Part shown: piece after piece, positions 41,876 to 52,705 of the stretch
How positions within the stretch are numbered: position 1 is the stretch's first letter
Layout: the number at the start of each line of letters is the position of its first letter
NCBI RefSeq assembly: GCF_000230695.2
Contig: NC_020541.1
Span: 3,844,001-3,908,000 of the forward strand
Source of the DNA: Rhodanobacter denitrificans
GTDB taxonomy: Bacteria; Pseudomonadota; Gammaproteobacteria; Xanthomonadales; Rhodanobacteraceae
Length of the DNA stretch: 64,000 nt
Direction of reading: 5' to 3'
Notes under the pieces: model-generated
The model's database searches: none
What the model was told of the DNA's origin: nothing
Seen by the model: only the letters and a program-made list of their open reading frames with translations
Program-made: the position numbers and the translations under genes

Positions 41876-43186
41876 ATGCGTGAACCACTGCGTTATCACA
41901 GCACGCGCAGCAGCACGGAAACCGTGCCGCTCGGCCAGGCGATCGCCGCCGGGCTGGCGCCGGACGGCGGCCTGTACGTGCCCGAAGCCCTGCCGCGACT
42001 CGACCCGGCCGCGTTCGATCCGCGCGGCAGGCTGGCCGACACTGCGGCCACCTTGCTGGCGCCGTTCTTCGCCGGCGACGTGCTGGCCGACGCACTGCCC
42101 GCGATCTGCGCCGAGGCGCTCAGCTTCGACACGCCGCTGCGCGCCCTGCCGGCGCATCCGCACGCGGCGATGCTGGAGCTGTTCCACGGCCCCACCTCGG
42201 CCTTCAAGGACATCGGCGCACGCTTCCTCGCCGCCTGCCTGCGCCGGCTGCCGCGCCGCGATGCGCGGCCGCTGACCATCCTGGTCGCCACCTCCGGCGA
42301 CACCGGCGCCGCGGTGGCCGCCGCGTTCCACCGCCAGCCGAACGTGCGCGTGGTGATCCTGTATCCGGACGGCTTGGTCTCGCCGCGCCAGGCACACCAG
42401 CTCGGCTGCTTCGGCGACAACGTCACCGCGCTGCGCGTGGCCGGCCGCTTCGACGACTGCCAGCGCATGGTCAAGGCCGCGCTCAACGACGCGGCACTGC
42501 AGGCGGATGTGCCGCTGTCCTCGGCCAACAGCATCAGCCTCGGCCGCCTGCTGCCGCAGATGAGCTACTACGCGCACGCCGCGCTGGGCTGGTGGCGCGA
42601 ACACGGCACGCCGCTCAACTTCATCGTGCCCACCGGCAATCTCGGCAACGCGCTGGCCTGCCTGTGGGTGCGCGAACTGGGCCTGCCGGTCGGCGAGGTG
42701 CGGCTGGCCTGCAACGCGAACGCCACCCTGCCCGAGTTCTTCGCCGGCGCCGACTATCGCCCGCGCGAAGCCATCGCCACTCTCGCCAACGCGATGGACG
42801 TCGGCGCGCCCAGCAACTTCGAGCGGCTGCGCTGGACCTTCCCGAATGAATCCGCGTTGCGCCAGCTGCTGCAAGCGCACAGCGTGGACGACGCCACCAT
42901 CCGCCACACCATCGCCGCTCACGCCCGCGAGCACGGCGAGCTGTTCTGTCCGCACACCGCCACCGCAATGCACCTGCTCGACCGCCTGCGCGCGGAGGGC
43001 GACACGGCGCCATGGGCGGTGGTCGCCACCGCGCATCCGGCCAAGTTCGAGAACGTGGTGGCGCCACTGCTCGACCACCCGCTCGCCGTGCCCCCCGCGC
43101 TGGCCGCGATGCTGGCACGCGGCGCTAGTGCCGAACCGCTGGCGGCCAGCGAGATCGCCCTGCGGAGCCGGCTGCTGCTCTCGTGA
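41876..43186 (+). CDS. thrC: Threonine synthase
   Basis: The 436-residue PLP enzyme converts O-phosphohomoserine to threonine. PLP-binding Lys is K111 in FHGPTSAFKDIGARFL, and the phosphate-binding LVATSGDTGAAVAAAF, PTGNLGNALACLW and the late SVDDATIRHTI segment agree with the E. coli-type ThrC. AGAGGTGG precedes the ATG at 41876. The gene ends the thr operon; no terminator is seen before the leucine promoter. Confidence 0.95.
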   Translation: MREPLRYHSTRSSTETVPLGQAIAAGLAPDGGLYVPEALPRLDPAAFDPRGRLADTAATLLAPFFAGDVLADALPAICAEALSFDTPLRALPAHPHAAMLELFHGPTSAFKDIGARFLAACLRRLPRRDARPLTILVATSGDTGAAVAAAFHRQPNVRVVILYPDGLVSPRQAHQLGCFGDNVTALRVAGRFDDCQRMVKAALNDAALQADVPLSSANSISLGRLLPQMSYYAHAALGWWREHGTPLNFIVPTGNLGNALACLWVRELGLPVGEVRLACNANATLPEFFAGADYRPREAIATLANAMDVGAPSNFERLRWTFPNESALRQLLQAHSVDDATIRHTIAAHAREHGELFCPHTATAMHLLDRLRAEGDTAPWAVVATAHPAKFENVVAPLLDHPLAVPPALAAMLARGASAEPLAASEIALRSRLLLS

Positions 43187-43225
43187 AATATTCCGCGTCT
43201 CGCCCGGCAAGACCGTCTGGACATC

Positions 43226-43235
43226 TGGACGTCCA
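43226..43235. promoter_or_regulatory. Palindrome upstream of the leucine promoter
   Basis: TGGACGTCCA is a perfect 10-base palindrome. The preceding GTCTGGACATC repeats the TCTGGAC word, giving tandem 8-base units loosely like MetJ boxes (AGACGTCT). It lies 33 bases upstream of the predicted -35 box, where a regulator could act. The protein is unknown. Confidence 0.25.
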
Positions 43236-43268
43236 AAGCAGGCCGATCGACGATTTCAAACGAAACTG

Positions 43269-43298
43269 TTGACGCCGCCACACGAAGTGCCCTAAGGT
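43269..43298 (+). promoter_or_regulatory. Promoter of the leucine/isoleucine/valine operon
   Basis: TTGACG (43269-43274) and TAAGGT (43293-43298) are 18 bases apart, and the leader ATG follows 7 bases later. This is the same geometry and the same TAAGGTCG word as the threonine promoter 3.9 kb upstream. Confidence 0.5.
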
Positions 43299-43305
43299 CG
43301 GTCAC

Positions 43306-43443
43306 ATGTCGCAGCGCAGCAACCATTGCCGCATCGCCGAAATGAACCGTCTCGCGACGGTCGACGGCCTGCTGCAGCTCGGCGGCACGCTCCTTATTAC
43401 CCTCGTACTCGTACTCCTTATTACCAACGGAGGTGCGGGCTGA
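43306..43443 (+). CDS. Branched-chain amino-acid operon leader peptide
   Basis: The 45-residue leader peptide carries a dense regulatory run TLLITLVLVLLIT at codons 28-40: Leu, Ile, Val and Thr, the end products and precursor of the operon that follows. The run is written with codons uncommon in this G+C-rich DNA (CTT, ATT, GTA twice each), which would sharpen stalling when the tRNAs are uncharged. It ends 108 bases before leuA, and the attenuator hairpins begin within its last codons. A second in-frame ATG (43342) has a poorer context. Confidence 0.88.
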   Translation: MSQRSNHCRIAEMNRLATVDGLLQLGGTLLITLVLVLLITNGGAG

Positions 43444-43522
43444 GGGCATGTGTCCAGGTAAATAAGAAAACCTGAAAACACCCGAAGAACCCCGCACCCG
43501 GTAACGGATGCGGGGTTTTTTT
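43432..43522 (+). terminator. Leucine operon attenuator: antiterminator and intrinsic terminator
   Basis: The terminator arms 43488-43496 and 43509-43517 (AACCCCGCA / TGCGGGGTT, with an inner CCG-GTAA-CGG) are followed by seven T. The alternative helix pairs GGTGCGGG (43432-43439, in the last leader codons) with CCCGCACC (43491-43498), eight perfect pairs that destroy the terminator. A ribosome finishing the leader peptide covers 43432-43439, allowing termination; one stalled in the Leu/Ile/Val run leaves it free, giving read-through. Confidence 0.85.
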
Positions 43523-43551
43523 GTGCCTTCGGCGCCGCCCACAGCGGAGCC

Positions 43552-45206
<1,655 letters not shown>

Positions 45207-45210
<4 letters not shown>

Positions 45211-46208
45211 ACACCCCATTCCTGTGGCACAACGGCCGCATCAAGCCGTGGGCCGAGGCCAACGTCCACGTCAGCACGCACGCGCTGCATTACGGTTCGT
45301 CCGTGTTCGAGGGCGAGCGCGTATACGCCACGCCGCACGGCCCGGCCTACTTCCGCCTCGCCGACCACACCCGCCGCCTGTTCGAGTCGGCGCGCGTGTA
45401 CGAGATCGAGGTCGGCTACAGCGAGGACGAGATCAACGCCGCCTGCCTGGAGCTGATCCGCGCCAACGCGATGCCGTCGGCCTATGTGCGGCCGATCGTG
45501 TTCCGCGGTGCCGGCGGCCTGGGCGTGCTGGCGAAGGACGGGGCGCCGGTCGAGGTGGCGATCATGGCGATGGCCTGGGGCGCGTACCTGGGCGAGGCGG
45601 CCGAGCGCGGCGCCGACATCTGCGTGTCGTCGTGGAACCGTCCCGCGCCGAACACCATCCCGAGCTGGGCCAAGGCCGGCGGCAACTATCTGTCCAGCCA
45701 GCTGATCGGGCTGGAGGCGCGCCGCAACGGCTACGACGAGGGCATCGCGCTGGGCCACGGCGGCCTGCTCAGCGAAGGCGCCGGCGAGAACCTGTTCCTG
45801 GTGAAGAACGGCCGGCTGCTCACGCCGCCGTCCAGCGCCGGCATCCTGGCCGGGATCACCCGCGACAGCGTGCTCGCGCTGGCCGCCGGCCTCGGCATCG
45901 CGGTGGAGGAGCGCGAGCTGCCGCGCGAGGCGCTGTACTCGGCCGACGAAGTGTTCATGACCGGCACCGCCGCCGAGATCACCCCGGTGCGTTCGGTCGA
46001 CCGCAAGGCGGTCGGCAAGGGCGCGCCCGGCCCGGTCACGCAGCAGCTGCGGCAGGCGTTCTTCGGATTGTTCGATGGCCGTACCGAGGATCGCCACGGC
46101 TGGCTGAGTGTCGTCAATGCGGTCGCCCCTGACCGCGAAGATCGAGAACCGGCCATCCATGGCCGGACTCCTCATCAACAGCCTGCCCCCATGGAGGCAT
46201 CGGCATGA
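45207..46208 (+). CDS. ilvE: Branched-chain amino-acid aminotransferase
   Basis: The 333-residue class IV PLP aminotransferase performs the last step of Leu, Ile and Val synthesis. The family motifs [27 protein letters not shown] (PLP Lys), [12 protein letters not shown] and [14 protein letters not shown] are present. About 30 residues after the usual end (HGWLSVVN) come from sequence that contains a palindrome (46149-46166), so the C-terminal tail looks like a later addition. Having ilvE between leuA and leuC is unusual relative to E. coli. Confidence 0.95.
46149..46166. repeat. Palindrome within the 3' end of ilvE
   Basis: CCGGCCA-TCCA-TGGCCGG is a perfect 7-base stem with a 4-base loop, read as codons of the ilvE tail. 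The same stem with loop CGAA occurs at 27924-27941 in the hairpin array, in both cases followed by AC. Confidence 0.6.
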
Positions 46209-47617
46209 GTGCGCGGACCCTGTTCGAGAAAGTCTGGGACGCCCACGTCGTCGTCGCCGAAACCATCGACACGCCCGCGGTGTTCTACGTCGACCTGCAC
46301 CTGGTGCACGAGGTAACCTCGCCGCAGGCGTTCAGCGAACTGCGCGAGCGTGGACTGAGCCTGCGCCGGCCCGACCGCATGCTGGCCACGCTGGATCATT
46401 CCACCCCGACCCTGCCGGCCAACGCCGACGGCAGCCGTCCGTACGCGAACGCCGAGGCGCAGGCGCAGGTGGCGCAGCTGGAAAGCAACTGCCGCGAGTT
46501 CGGCGTCGAGCTGCACGGCTGGGACAGCGCCGAGCGCGGCATCGTGCACGTGATCGGCCCGGAGCTGGGCGCGACGCAGCCGGGCATGACCATCGTCTGC
46601 GGCGACAGCCACACCTCCACCCACGGCGCGTTCGGCGCCCTGGCGTTCGGCATCGGCACCACCGAGGTCGGCCACGTGATGGCCACGCAATGCCTGCTGC
46701 AGCGCAAGCCGAGGACCATGGCGATCCACGTGGACGGCCAGCTGCCGCCGGGCGTGGGCGCGAAGGACCTGATCCTGCACATCATCGGCACGATCGGCGT
46801 CGATGGCGGCACCGGCCACGTGCTGGAGTACCGCGGCGCGGCGATCGAGGCGCTCACGATGGACCAGCGCATGACCGTCTGCAACATGTCGATCGAGGCC
46901 GGCGCGCGCGCCGGCATGATCGCGCCGGACGAGACCACGTTCGCCTGGCTGGAAGGCCGCATGCGCGCACCGCAGGGCACGGCGTGGGACGCGGCGGTGG
47001 CGAACTGGCGCACGCTGAAGAGCGACGACGGCGCGCGCTACGACCGCGAGGTACGCATCGACGCCGCCGCGGTGAAACCTACCGTCACCTACGGTACCCA
47101 TCCGGGCATGGCGATCGCCATGGACGCGCCGGTGCCAGCGGCGACGAACGCGCAGGAACGCCGCGCGCTCGACTACATGCAGAGCCGCCCCGGCCAGCCG
47201 ATGCAGGGCACACCGGTCGACGTGGTGTTCATCGGCAGCTGCACCAACTCGCGCCTGTCCGACCTGCGCGAAGTGGCGCGCGTGCTGCGCGGCCGACGCG
47301 TCGCCGACGGCGTGCGCATGCTGGTGGTGCCCGGCTCCGAGGCGGTGCGCCGCGACGCCGAGCGCGAAGGCCTGCACCGGGTGTTCCTTGCCGCCGGCGC
47401 CGAGTGGCGCGTGCCCGGCTGCTCGATGTGCATCGCAATGAACGGCGACCTGGCGCAGCCGGGCCAGCTCGTCGTCTCCACCTCCAACCGCAACTTCGAG
47501 GGCCGCCAGGGCAAGGGCGCGCGCACCGTGCTGGCCAGCCCGGCCACCGCCGCCGCGTCGGCGATCGCCGGGCGCATCGCCGATCCACGCGAGTACCTGG
47601 CGGAGGTGGCGGCATGA
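46205..47617 (+). CDS. leuC: 3-isopropylmalate dehydratase large subunit
   Basis: The 470-residue aconitase-family protein isomerises 2- to 3-isopropylmalate together with LeuD. The 4Fe-4S ligands are C346 (IGSCTNSR), C406 and C409 (PGCSMC). [20 protein letters not shown] and GHVMATQCL are the substrate-site motifs. It overlaps ilvE by four bases. A 224-base gap with three palindromes separates it from leuD. Confidence 0.96.
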   Translation: MSARTLFEKVWDAHVVVAETIDTPAVFYVDLHLVHEVTSPQAFSELRERGLSLRRPDRMLATLDHSTPTLPANADGSRPYANAEAQAQVAQLESNCREFGVELHGWDSAERGIVHVIGPELGATQPGMTIVCGDSHTSTHGAFGALAFGIGTTEVGHVMATQCLLQRKPRTMAIHVDGQLPPGVGAKDLILHIIGTIGVDGGTGHVLEYRGAAIEALTMDQRMTVCNMSIEAGARAGMIAPDETTFAWLEGRMRAPQGTAWDAAVANWRTLKSDDGARYDREVRIDAAAVKPTVTYGTHPGMAIAMDAPVPAATNAQERRALDYMQSRPGQPMQGTPVDVVFIGSCTNSRLSDLREVARVLRGRRVADGVRMLVVPGSEAVRRDAEREGLHRVFLAAGAEWRVPGCSMCIAMNGDLAQPGQLVVSTSNRNFEGRQGKGARTVLASPATAAASAIAGRIADPREYLAEVAA

Positions 47618-47640
47618 ACGCCGACCGATTCGCTGGCCTC

Positions 47641-47810
47641 CCTCCCCTGCTGGCAGGGGAGGGCCGGGGTGGGGTCGCTCTTGCCTCCAGCTCCAGAGCT
47701 TTACCCCCTCCCGACCTCCCCCTGCACGCAGGGGGAGGAGCAAGGCGCTTCGTTGCACTTCCCTGCGGGCACCCGCCCCTCACATCAATCCTCTCCCCAC
47801 AGGGGAGAGG
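47641..47810. repeat. Three palindromes between leuC and leuD
   Basis: CCTCCCCTG-CTGG-CAGGGGAGG (47641-47662), CCTCCCCCTGC-AC-GCAGGGGGAGG (47715-47738) and CCTCTCCCC-ACA-GGGGAGAGG (47790-47810). They share a CTCCCCNG core. Similar elements fill the gaps ilvC-ilvG and ilvG-ilvM, so a repeat family has spread inside the operon. Confidence 0.7.
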
Positions 47811-47841
47811 AGGCCAACGCAAGAAGCGAGGAATTTCATTG

Positions 47842-48423
47842 ATGCACCCCATCACCCGCCTCCACTCGCGCACCGCCGTGCTGGCCGACGAGAACATCGA
47901 CACCGACCGCATCATCCCGGCGCGCTTCCTCACCACCACCACCCGCGACGGGCTGGGCAGGCTGTGTTTCCACGACTGGCGCTACCAGCCCGACGGCAGC
48001 GACAACCCCGTCTTCCCGCTGAACCGGCCGGAAGCGCGCGGCTGCGCGATCCTCGTCGCCGGAAACAACTTCGGCTGCGGCTCCTCGCGCGAGCACGCGC
48101 CGTGGGCCTTGCTGGATTACGGCATCCAGGCGGTGCTGTGCAGCGAGATCGCGGACATCTTCCGCGGCAACGCGCTGAAGAACGGCCTGCTCGCCATCGT
48201 CATCGACGAGCGGGAGCACCGCTGGCTGCTCAGGCACCCCGGCATCGAGCTGGCGATCGACGTGCGCGGGCAATACATCGCGCTACCCGACGGCGGCCGC
48301 ATCCCGTTCCGCCTGGAACCGTTCGCGCGGCACTGCCTGCTCCACGGCGTCGACCAGCTCGGCTACCTGCTGCAACACGCCGACGCGATCACTCATTACG
48401 AACAACAGGAGCAAGCGGCATGA
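47842..48423 (+). CDS. leuD: 3-isopropylmalate dehydratase small subunit
   Basis: The 193-residue swivel-domain partner of LeuC has DENIDTDRIIPARFL and the substrate-binding NNFGCGSSREHAPWAL, standard for LeuD of E. coli type (201 residues). GAGGAA precedes the ATG at 47842. It is separated from leuC by repeats and overlaps leuB by four bases. Confidence 0.95.
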   Translation: MHPITRLHSRTAVLADENIDTDRIIPARFLTTTTRDGLGRLCFHDWRYQPDGSDNPVFPLNRPEARGCAILVAGNNFGCGSSREHAPWALLDYGIQAVLCSEIADIFRGNALKNGLLAIVIDEREHRWLLRHPGIELAIDVRGQYIALPDGGRIPFRLEPFARHCLLHGVDQLGYLLQHADAITHYEQQEQAA

Positions 48424-49517
48424 AGGCACGCATCGTTACCCTGCCCGGCGACGGCGTCGGCCCCGAGGTCACCGCCGCCGCGGTGGCCGTGTTGAAAACC
48501 GTGGCCGCGCGCTATGAGCACGTGTTCGCGTTCGAGCAGCAGCTGATCGGCGGCATCGCGATCGACGCCACCGGCGAACCGCTGCCGGCCGCCGCGCTGG
48601 CGGCGTGCCAGTCCGCCGATGCGGTGCTGCTGGGTGCCGTCGGCGGTCCGCAGTGGTCCGATCCGAACGCACCGGTGCGGCCCGAACAGGGCCTGCTGGC
48701 GCTGCGCGCCGCGCTCGGCGTGTACGCGAACCTGCGCCCGCTGCAGGTGCACCCGGCGCTGGCCAACCTGTCGCCGCTGAAGAACGACAAGCTGAAGCAC
48801 GTCGACGTGCTGTTCGTGCGCGAGCTCACCGGCGGCGCCTATTTCGGCGCGAAGACGCGCAGCGCCGATGCCGCCACCGACGAGTGCCGGTACACCGTGG
48901 CCGAGATCGAGCGCGTGGTGCGCCGTGCGTTCGAGCTGGCGCGCGGCCGCCGTCATCACGTCACTTCGGTCGACAAGGCGAACGTGCTGGAAACCTCGCG
49001 GCTGTGGCGCAGCACGGTGCAGCGCATCGCCGCCGACTACCCCGACGTGAAGCTCGAGCACCAGCTGGTCGACTCGATGGCGATGCTGCTGCTGACCCGG
49101 CCGAACCGCTACGACGTGGTGGTCACCGAGAACCTGTTCGGCGACATCCTCACCGACGAGGCCGCCGCGCTGGCCGGCTCGCTCGGCCTGCTGCCGTCGG
49201 CCTCGCTGGGCGACGGCCGGCGCGGGCTGTACGAGCCGATCCACGGCTCGGCGCCGGACATCGCCGGGCAAGGCGTGGCCAACCCGATCGGCGCGATCCT
49301 CTCCGCCGCGCTGCTGCTGCGCCATTCGCTGGGACTGGAAGCGGAGGCGGTCGCGGTGGAGTCGGCGGTCGAGCAGGTGCTGCGGCACGGCCCGCACAGC
49401 CGCGACATCGGCGGCAGCGCCGGCACCGACGAGGTGCGCGATGCGGTGATCGCCGCGATCGACGACCACGCCGACACCGCCGCCGCGTTCTTCGCCGGAG
49501 CGCGCGCATGCGGCTGA
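48420..49517 (+). CDS. leuB: 3-isopropylmalate dehydrogenase
   Basis: The 365-residue enzyme oxidatively decarboxylates 3-isopropylmalate using NAD+. The motifs IVTLPGDGVGPEV, LLGAVGGPQW, VRELTGGAYFG, VDKANVLETSRLWR and VTENLFGDILTDEAA with the NAD-binding GLYEPIHGSAPDIAG are complete. The start overlaps the leuD stop codon. An intrinsic terminator begins 17 bases after the gene. Confidence 0.96.
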   Translation: MKARIVTLPGDGVGPEVTAAAVAVLKTVAARYEHVFAFEQQLIGGIAIDATGEPLPAAALAACQSADAVLLGAVGGPQWSDPNAPVRPEQGLLALRAALGVYANLRPLQVHPALANLSPLKNDKLKHVDVLFVRELTGGAYFGAKTRSADAATDECRYTVAEIERVVRRAFELARGRRHHVTSVDKANVLETSRLWRSTVQRIAADYPDVKLEHQLVDSMAMLLLTRPNRYDVVVTENLFGDILTDEAAALAGSLGLLPSASLGDGRRGLYEPIHGSAPDIAGQGVANPIGAILSAALLLRHSLGLEAEAVAVESAVEQVLRHGPHSRDIGGSAGTDEVRDAVIAAIDDHADTAAAFFAGARACG

Positions 49518-49533
49518 TCCGGCCAGCTTTCCC

Positions 49534-49563
49534 CCGCGGACACCGGGACGTGTCCGCATTTTT
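49534..49563 (+). terminator. Intrinsic terminator between leuB and ilvD
   Basis: GCGGACAC-CGGGAC-GTGTCCGC (8-base perfect stem, 6-base loop) is followed by A and seven T. It is the clearest rho-independent terminator in the window and lies 17 bases after the leuB stop codon, so most transcripts from the leader should stop here. Confidence 0.85.
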
Positions 49564-49838
49564 TGCCGCCCCCTGCGCGTCTTCGGCGCCGGACGGTTCG
49601 TGCCCGCCGCGATGGCGCCGACTCCCGTTCCGTCCCGCCACCTCCCTGGCGCGCAGGGGGCGCTCTTCTTCCTTTCGATCAGCTCCACCGCAAGCACTCG
49701 CCCCTCATCCGCCCCTTCGGGGCACCTTCATTCGGGCCATCCCCGGCCCTCACCCTGCGGGCGGCTGGCGCCGTGCAAATCGGCTTTCCTGCCGATTTGT
49801 CCCCCCGTCAAGGGACTCTGTCCTTCGGAGCTTTCCCC
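49564..49838. other. Intergenic region before ilvD
   Basis: No gene is supported in the 275 bases between the leuB terminator and ilvD. It contains a perfect 9-base palindrome CAAATCGGC-TTTCCT-GCCGATTTG at 49776-49799 and GC-rich fragments like those of the other operon gaps. It should hold the ilvD promoter if the terminator is efficient; I see no clear -35/-10 pair and no second leader peptide with Ile/Val codons. Confidence 0.45.
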
Positions 49839-51554
49839 ATGCGCAGTGACCTGATCAAGAGCGGCCCGGACCGCGCCCCCGCCCGCGCCATGCTGCGCGC
49901 CACCGGCCTGGACGATGCGGCGCTGAAGAAGCCGCTGGTGGCGGTGGTGCACACCTGGTCGGACGTGTCGCCATGCAACCTCAACCTGCGCGAGCTGGCG
50001 CAGGCGGCGATGGCAGGCGTGCGCGCCGCCGGCGGCACGCCGGTGGAGTTCAACACCATCGCGGTCACCGACGGCATCGCCATGGGCACGCCGGGCATGC
50101 GCTATTCGCTGGTGAGCCGCGAGGTGATCACCGACTCGATCGAGGCGGCGGTGGAAGGCCACCTGTGCGACGCCATGGTGGTGCTGTGCGGCTGCGACAA
50201 GACCATTCCCGCCGCAGCGATGGCGATGGCGCGGCTGGACATCCCCGCGGTGGCGCTCTACGGCGGCACCATCGCGCACGGCCTGCACAGGAACCGGCCG
50301 ATCACCATCCAGCAGGTGTTCGAGGCGGTGGGCGCGCACGGCGCCGGCAAGATCGACGACGCCGAGCTGCGCCAGGTGGAGTGCGACGCCTGCGGCGGCG
50401 CCGGCGCCTGCGGCGGCCAGTTCACCGCCAACACCATGGCGATGGTGCTGACCACGCTGGGGCTGTCGCCGATGGGGCTGAACGACATTCCCGCCACCCA
50501 CCCGGACAAGCTCGCCGCCGCTCGCCGCTGCGGCGAGCTGGTGATGGATTGCCTGCGCGAGGGCCGCACGCCGCGTGCCCTGATCAGCCGCACCGCGATG
50601 CACAACGCCGCGCGCATGGTCGCGGCCACCGCCGGCTCCACCAACGCGGTGCTGCACCTGCTCGCGATCGCCCGCGAGGCCGGCGTGGAATGGTCGCTGG
50701 AGGATTTCCAGCCGGCCACCGAAAGCACCCCGGTGATCGCCGACCTGTTGCCCGGCGGCCGCTACACCGCGGTGGAGATGTTCGACGCCGGCGGCGCCGC
50801 GCGCGTGGCGCAGGAGCTGATCGCCGCCGGCATGCTGGAGGACGCCGCCACCGTCACCGGCCGCAGCCTGTTCGCCGAAACCGCCGCGGCGCCGCGCGTC
50901 GCGCAGCAGCGGGTGATCCATCCGGTCGTCGCACCGCTGAAGCCGCGCGGCGGCTACTCCATCCTCTACGGCAACCTGGCGCCGGACGGCTGCATCCTGA
51001 AGATCCCCGGCAAGCACAGCGCCGGCCACGGCGGCACCCGCTTCGAGGGCAGCGCCCGCGTGTTCGAGAGCGAGGAGGCCGCCTTCGCCGCCGTGCAGGA
51101 AGGCCGCATCGCGAAGGGCGACGTGGTGGTGATCCGCAACGAAGGCCCGGCCGGCGGCCCCGGCATGCGCGAGATGCTCGGCGTCACCGCCGCGCTGATC
51201 GGCCGCGGCCTCGGCGACGACGTGGCGCTGATCACCGACGGTCGTTTCTCCGGCGCCACCCACGGCTTCATGGTCGGCCACATCGCCCCGGAAGCCGCCC
51301 GCGGCGGCCCGATCGCGCTGCTCGCCGACGGTGACCGCATCCGCATCGACGCGCTCGCCCGCGAAATGTCCACCGACGCCGACCTCGCCGCGCGCCGCGC
51401 GCGGTGGCAACCGCCGGCGCCGAAAGTCAGTCGCGGCGTGCTGGCCAAGTTCGCCCTGCTGGTGGGCTCGGCTTCCGACGGCGCCACCACGCAACCCGCC
51501 AACCCTGCCCCACGCCCTACCACCACCGCATCCAACCAGGGAGTCACCGCATGA
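49839..51554 (+). CDS. ilvD: Dihydroxy-acid dehydratase
   Basis: The 571-residue iron-sulfur enzyme dehydrates dihydroxy acids in Ile/Val synthesis. Cluster ligands lie in [19 protein letters not shown] and [19 protein letters not shown]. The late motifs [19 protein letters not shown] and [22 protein letters not shown] bind substrate and Mg. The length matches the shorter IlvD type (about 560-575). A low-complexity tail of about 30 residues follows the usual end. The start [18 protein letters not shown] fits the family. It overlaps ilvC by four bases. Confidence 0.95.
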   Translation: MRSDLIKSGPDRAPARAMLRATGLDDAALKKPLVAVVHTWSDVSPCNLNLRELAQAAMAGVRAAGGTPVEFNTIAVTDGIAMGTPGMRYSLVSREVITDSIEAAVEGHLCDAMVVLCGCDKTIPAAAMAMARLDIPAVALYGGTIAHGLHRNRPITIQQVFEAVGAHGAGKIDDAELRQVECDACGGAGACGGQFTANTMAMVLTTLGLSPMGLNDIPATHPDKLAAARRCGELVMDCLREGRTPRALISRTAMHNAARMVAATAGSTNAVLHLLAIAREAGVEWSLEDFQPATESTPVIADLLPGGRYTAVEMFDAGGAARVAQELIAAGMLEDAATVTGRSLFAETAAAPRVAQQRVIHPVVAPLKPRGGYSILYGNLAPDGCILKIPGKHSAGHGGTRFEGSARVFESEEAAFAAVQEGRIAKGDVVVIRNEGPAGGPGMREMLGVTAALIGRGLGDDVALITDGRFSGATHGFMVGHIAPEAARGGPIALLADGDRIRIDALAREMSTDADLAARRARWQPPAPKVSRGVLAKFALLVGSASDGATTQPANPAPRPTTTASNQGVTA

Positions 51555-52558
51555 GCCACCACACCCTCGCCTCATCCCGCATCGCCGTGCTCGGCTACGG
51601 CAGCCAGGGCCGCGCGCACGCGCTCAACCTGCGCGACTCCGGCCTCGACGTCGTGGTCGGCCTGCGCCCGAACGGCCCGACCTGGCACAAGGCCAAGGCC
51701 GACGGCTTTACTGTCGCCGAACCGGCCGAGGCGGTGAAAGGCGCCGACCTGGTCGCCGTGCTCACCCCCGACATGGTGCAGCCCGCGCTGTACAAGGAAG
51801 CGATCGAGCCGAACCTCAAACCCGGTGCGGCACTCCTGTTCGCGCACGGCTTCAACGTGCACTTCGGACAGATCACGCCGCGCGCGGACATCGACGTGAT
51901 CCTGGTCGCGCCGAAAGGTCCCGGCGCGCTGGTGCGCAGCGAGTACGAGCGCGGCCGCGGCGTGCCGTGCATCTGGGCCGTGCACCAGGACGTCAGCGGC
52001 CACGCCGAGGCGAAGACGAAGGGCTACGCCGACGGCATCGGCGGCAACCGCGCGATGCTCATCCAGACCGACTTCAAGGAAGAGACCGAGACGGATCTGT
52101 TCGGCGAACAGGCGGTGCTGTGCGGCGGCGCCAGCGAGCTGGTGACCAAGGGCTTCGAGACCCTGGTCGAGGCCGGCTACCAGCCGGAGATCGCCTATTA
52201 CGAGGTGATGCACGAGCTGAAGCTGATCGTCGACCTGTTCTACGAGGGCGGCCTGGCCAAGATGCTGCAGTTCGTCTCCGAGACCGCGCAGTACGGCGAC
52301 TACGTCAGCGGCCCGCGCATCGTCGATGCCGGCACCAAGGCGCGCATGAAGGGGGTGCTCAGCGACATCCAGGACGGCACCTTCGCGAAGAACTGGATCG
52401 CCGAATACCAGGCCGGCCTGCCGAACTACAAGCGCCTGAAGCAGGCCGACCTCGAGCATCCGATCGAGGTGGTCGGCGCGAAGCTGCGCGCACGGATGCC
52501 GTGGCTGCAGCCGAACACGCCGCCCGCCGCCGTCGCGCCGCTGAAGAAAGCCGGCTGA
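51551..52558 (+). CDS. ilvC: Ketol-acid reductoisomerase (NADP+), class I
   Basis: The 335-residue enzyme converts acetolactate to dihydroxyisovalerate. The NADP-binding [21 protein letters not shown], the domain-linking [15 protein letters not shown], and the Mg-binding [10 protein letters not shown] and [19 protein letters not shown] are present. It is the short class I form. It is translationally coupled to ilvD, an order different from E. coli. Confidence 0.95.
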   Translation: MSHHTLASSRIAVLGYGSQGRAHALNLRDSGLDVVVGLRPNGPTWHKAKADGFTVAEPAEAVKGADLVAVLTPDMVQPALYKEAIEPNLKPGAALLFAHGFNVHFGQITPRADIDVILVAPKGPGALVRSEYERGRGVPCIWAVHQDVSGHAEAKTKGYADGIGGNRAMLIQTDFKEETETDLFGEQAVLCGGASELVTKGFETLVEAGYQPEIAYYEVMHELKLIVDLFYEGGLAKMLQFVSETAQYGDYVSGPRIVDAGTKARMKGVLSDIQDGTFAKNWIAEYQAGLPNYKRLKQADLEHPIEVVGAKLRARMPWLQPNTPPAAVAPLKKAG

Positions 52559-52570
52559 CGCTCCCTGGCT

Positions 52571-52672
52571 CCTCCCCCTGCAATGAAGGGGAGGTTGGGA
52601 GGGGGTGACGCTTTTGACTTTTTACGGGCAAGAGCGCCCCCTCCCCAACCCTCCCCTGCTGCGCAGGGGAGG
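52571..52672. repeat. Palindromic repeats between ilvC and ilvG
   Basis: CCTCCCC / GGGGAGG (52571-52594) is followed by a longer inverted match in which the stretch at 52588-52605 mirrors 52637-52656 with two single-base differences. CCCTCCCCTGC / GCAGGGGAGGG follows (about 52649-52672). It is the same core family as the leuC-leuD gap. Confidence 0.65.
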
Positions 52673-52705
52673 GAGCACGACACCGAACTTGTGGGGATTT
52701 TCTTT

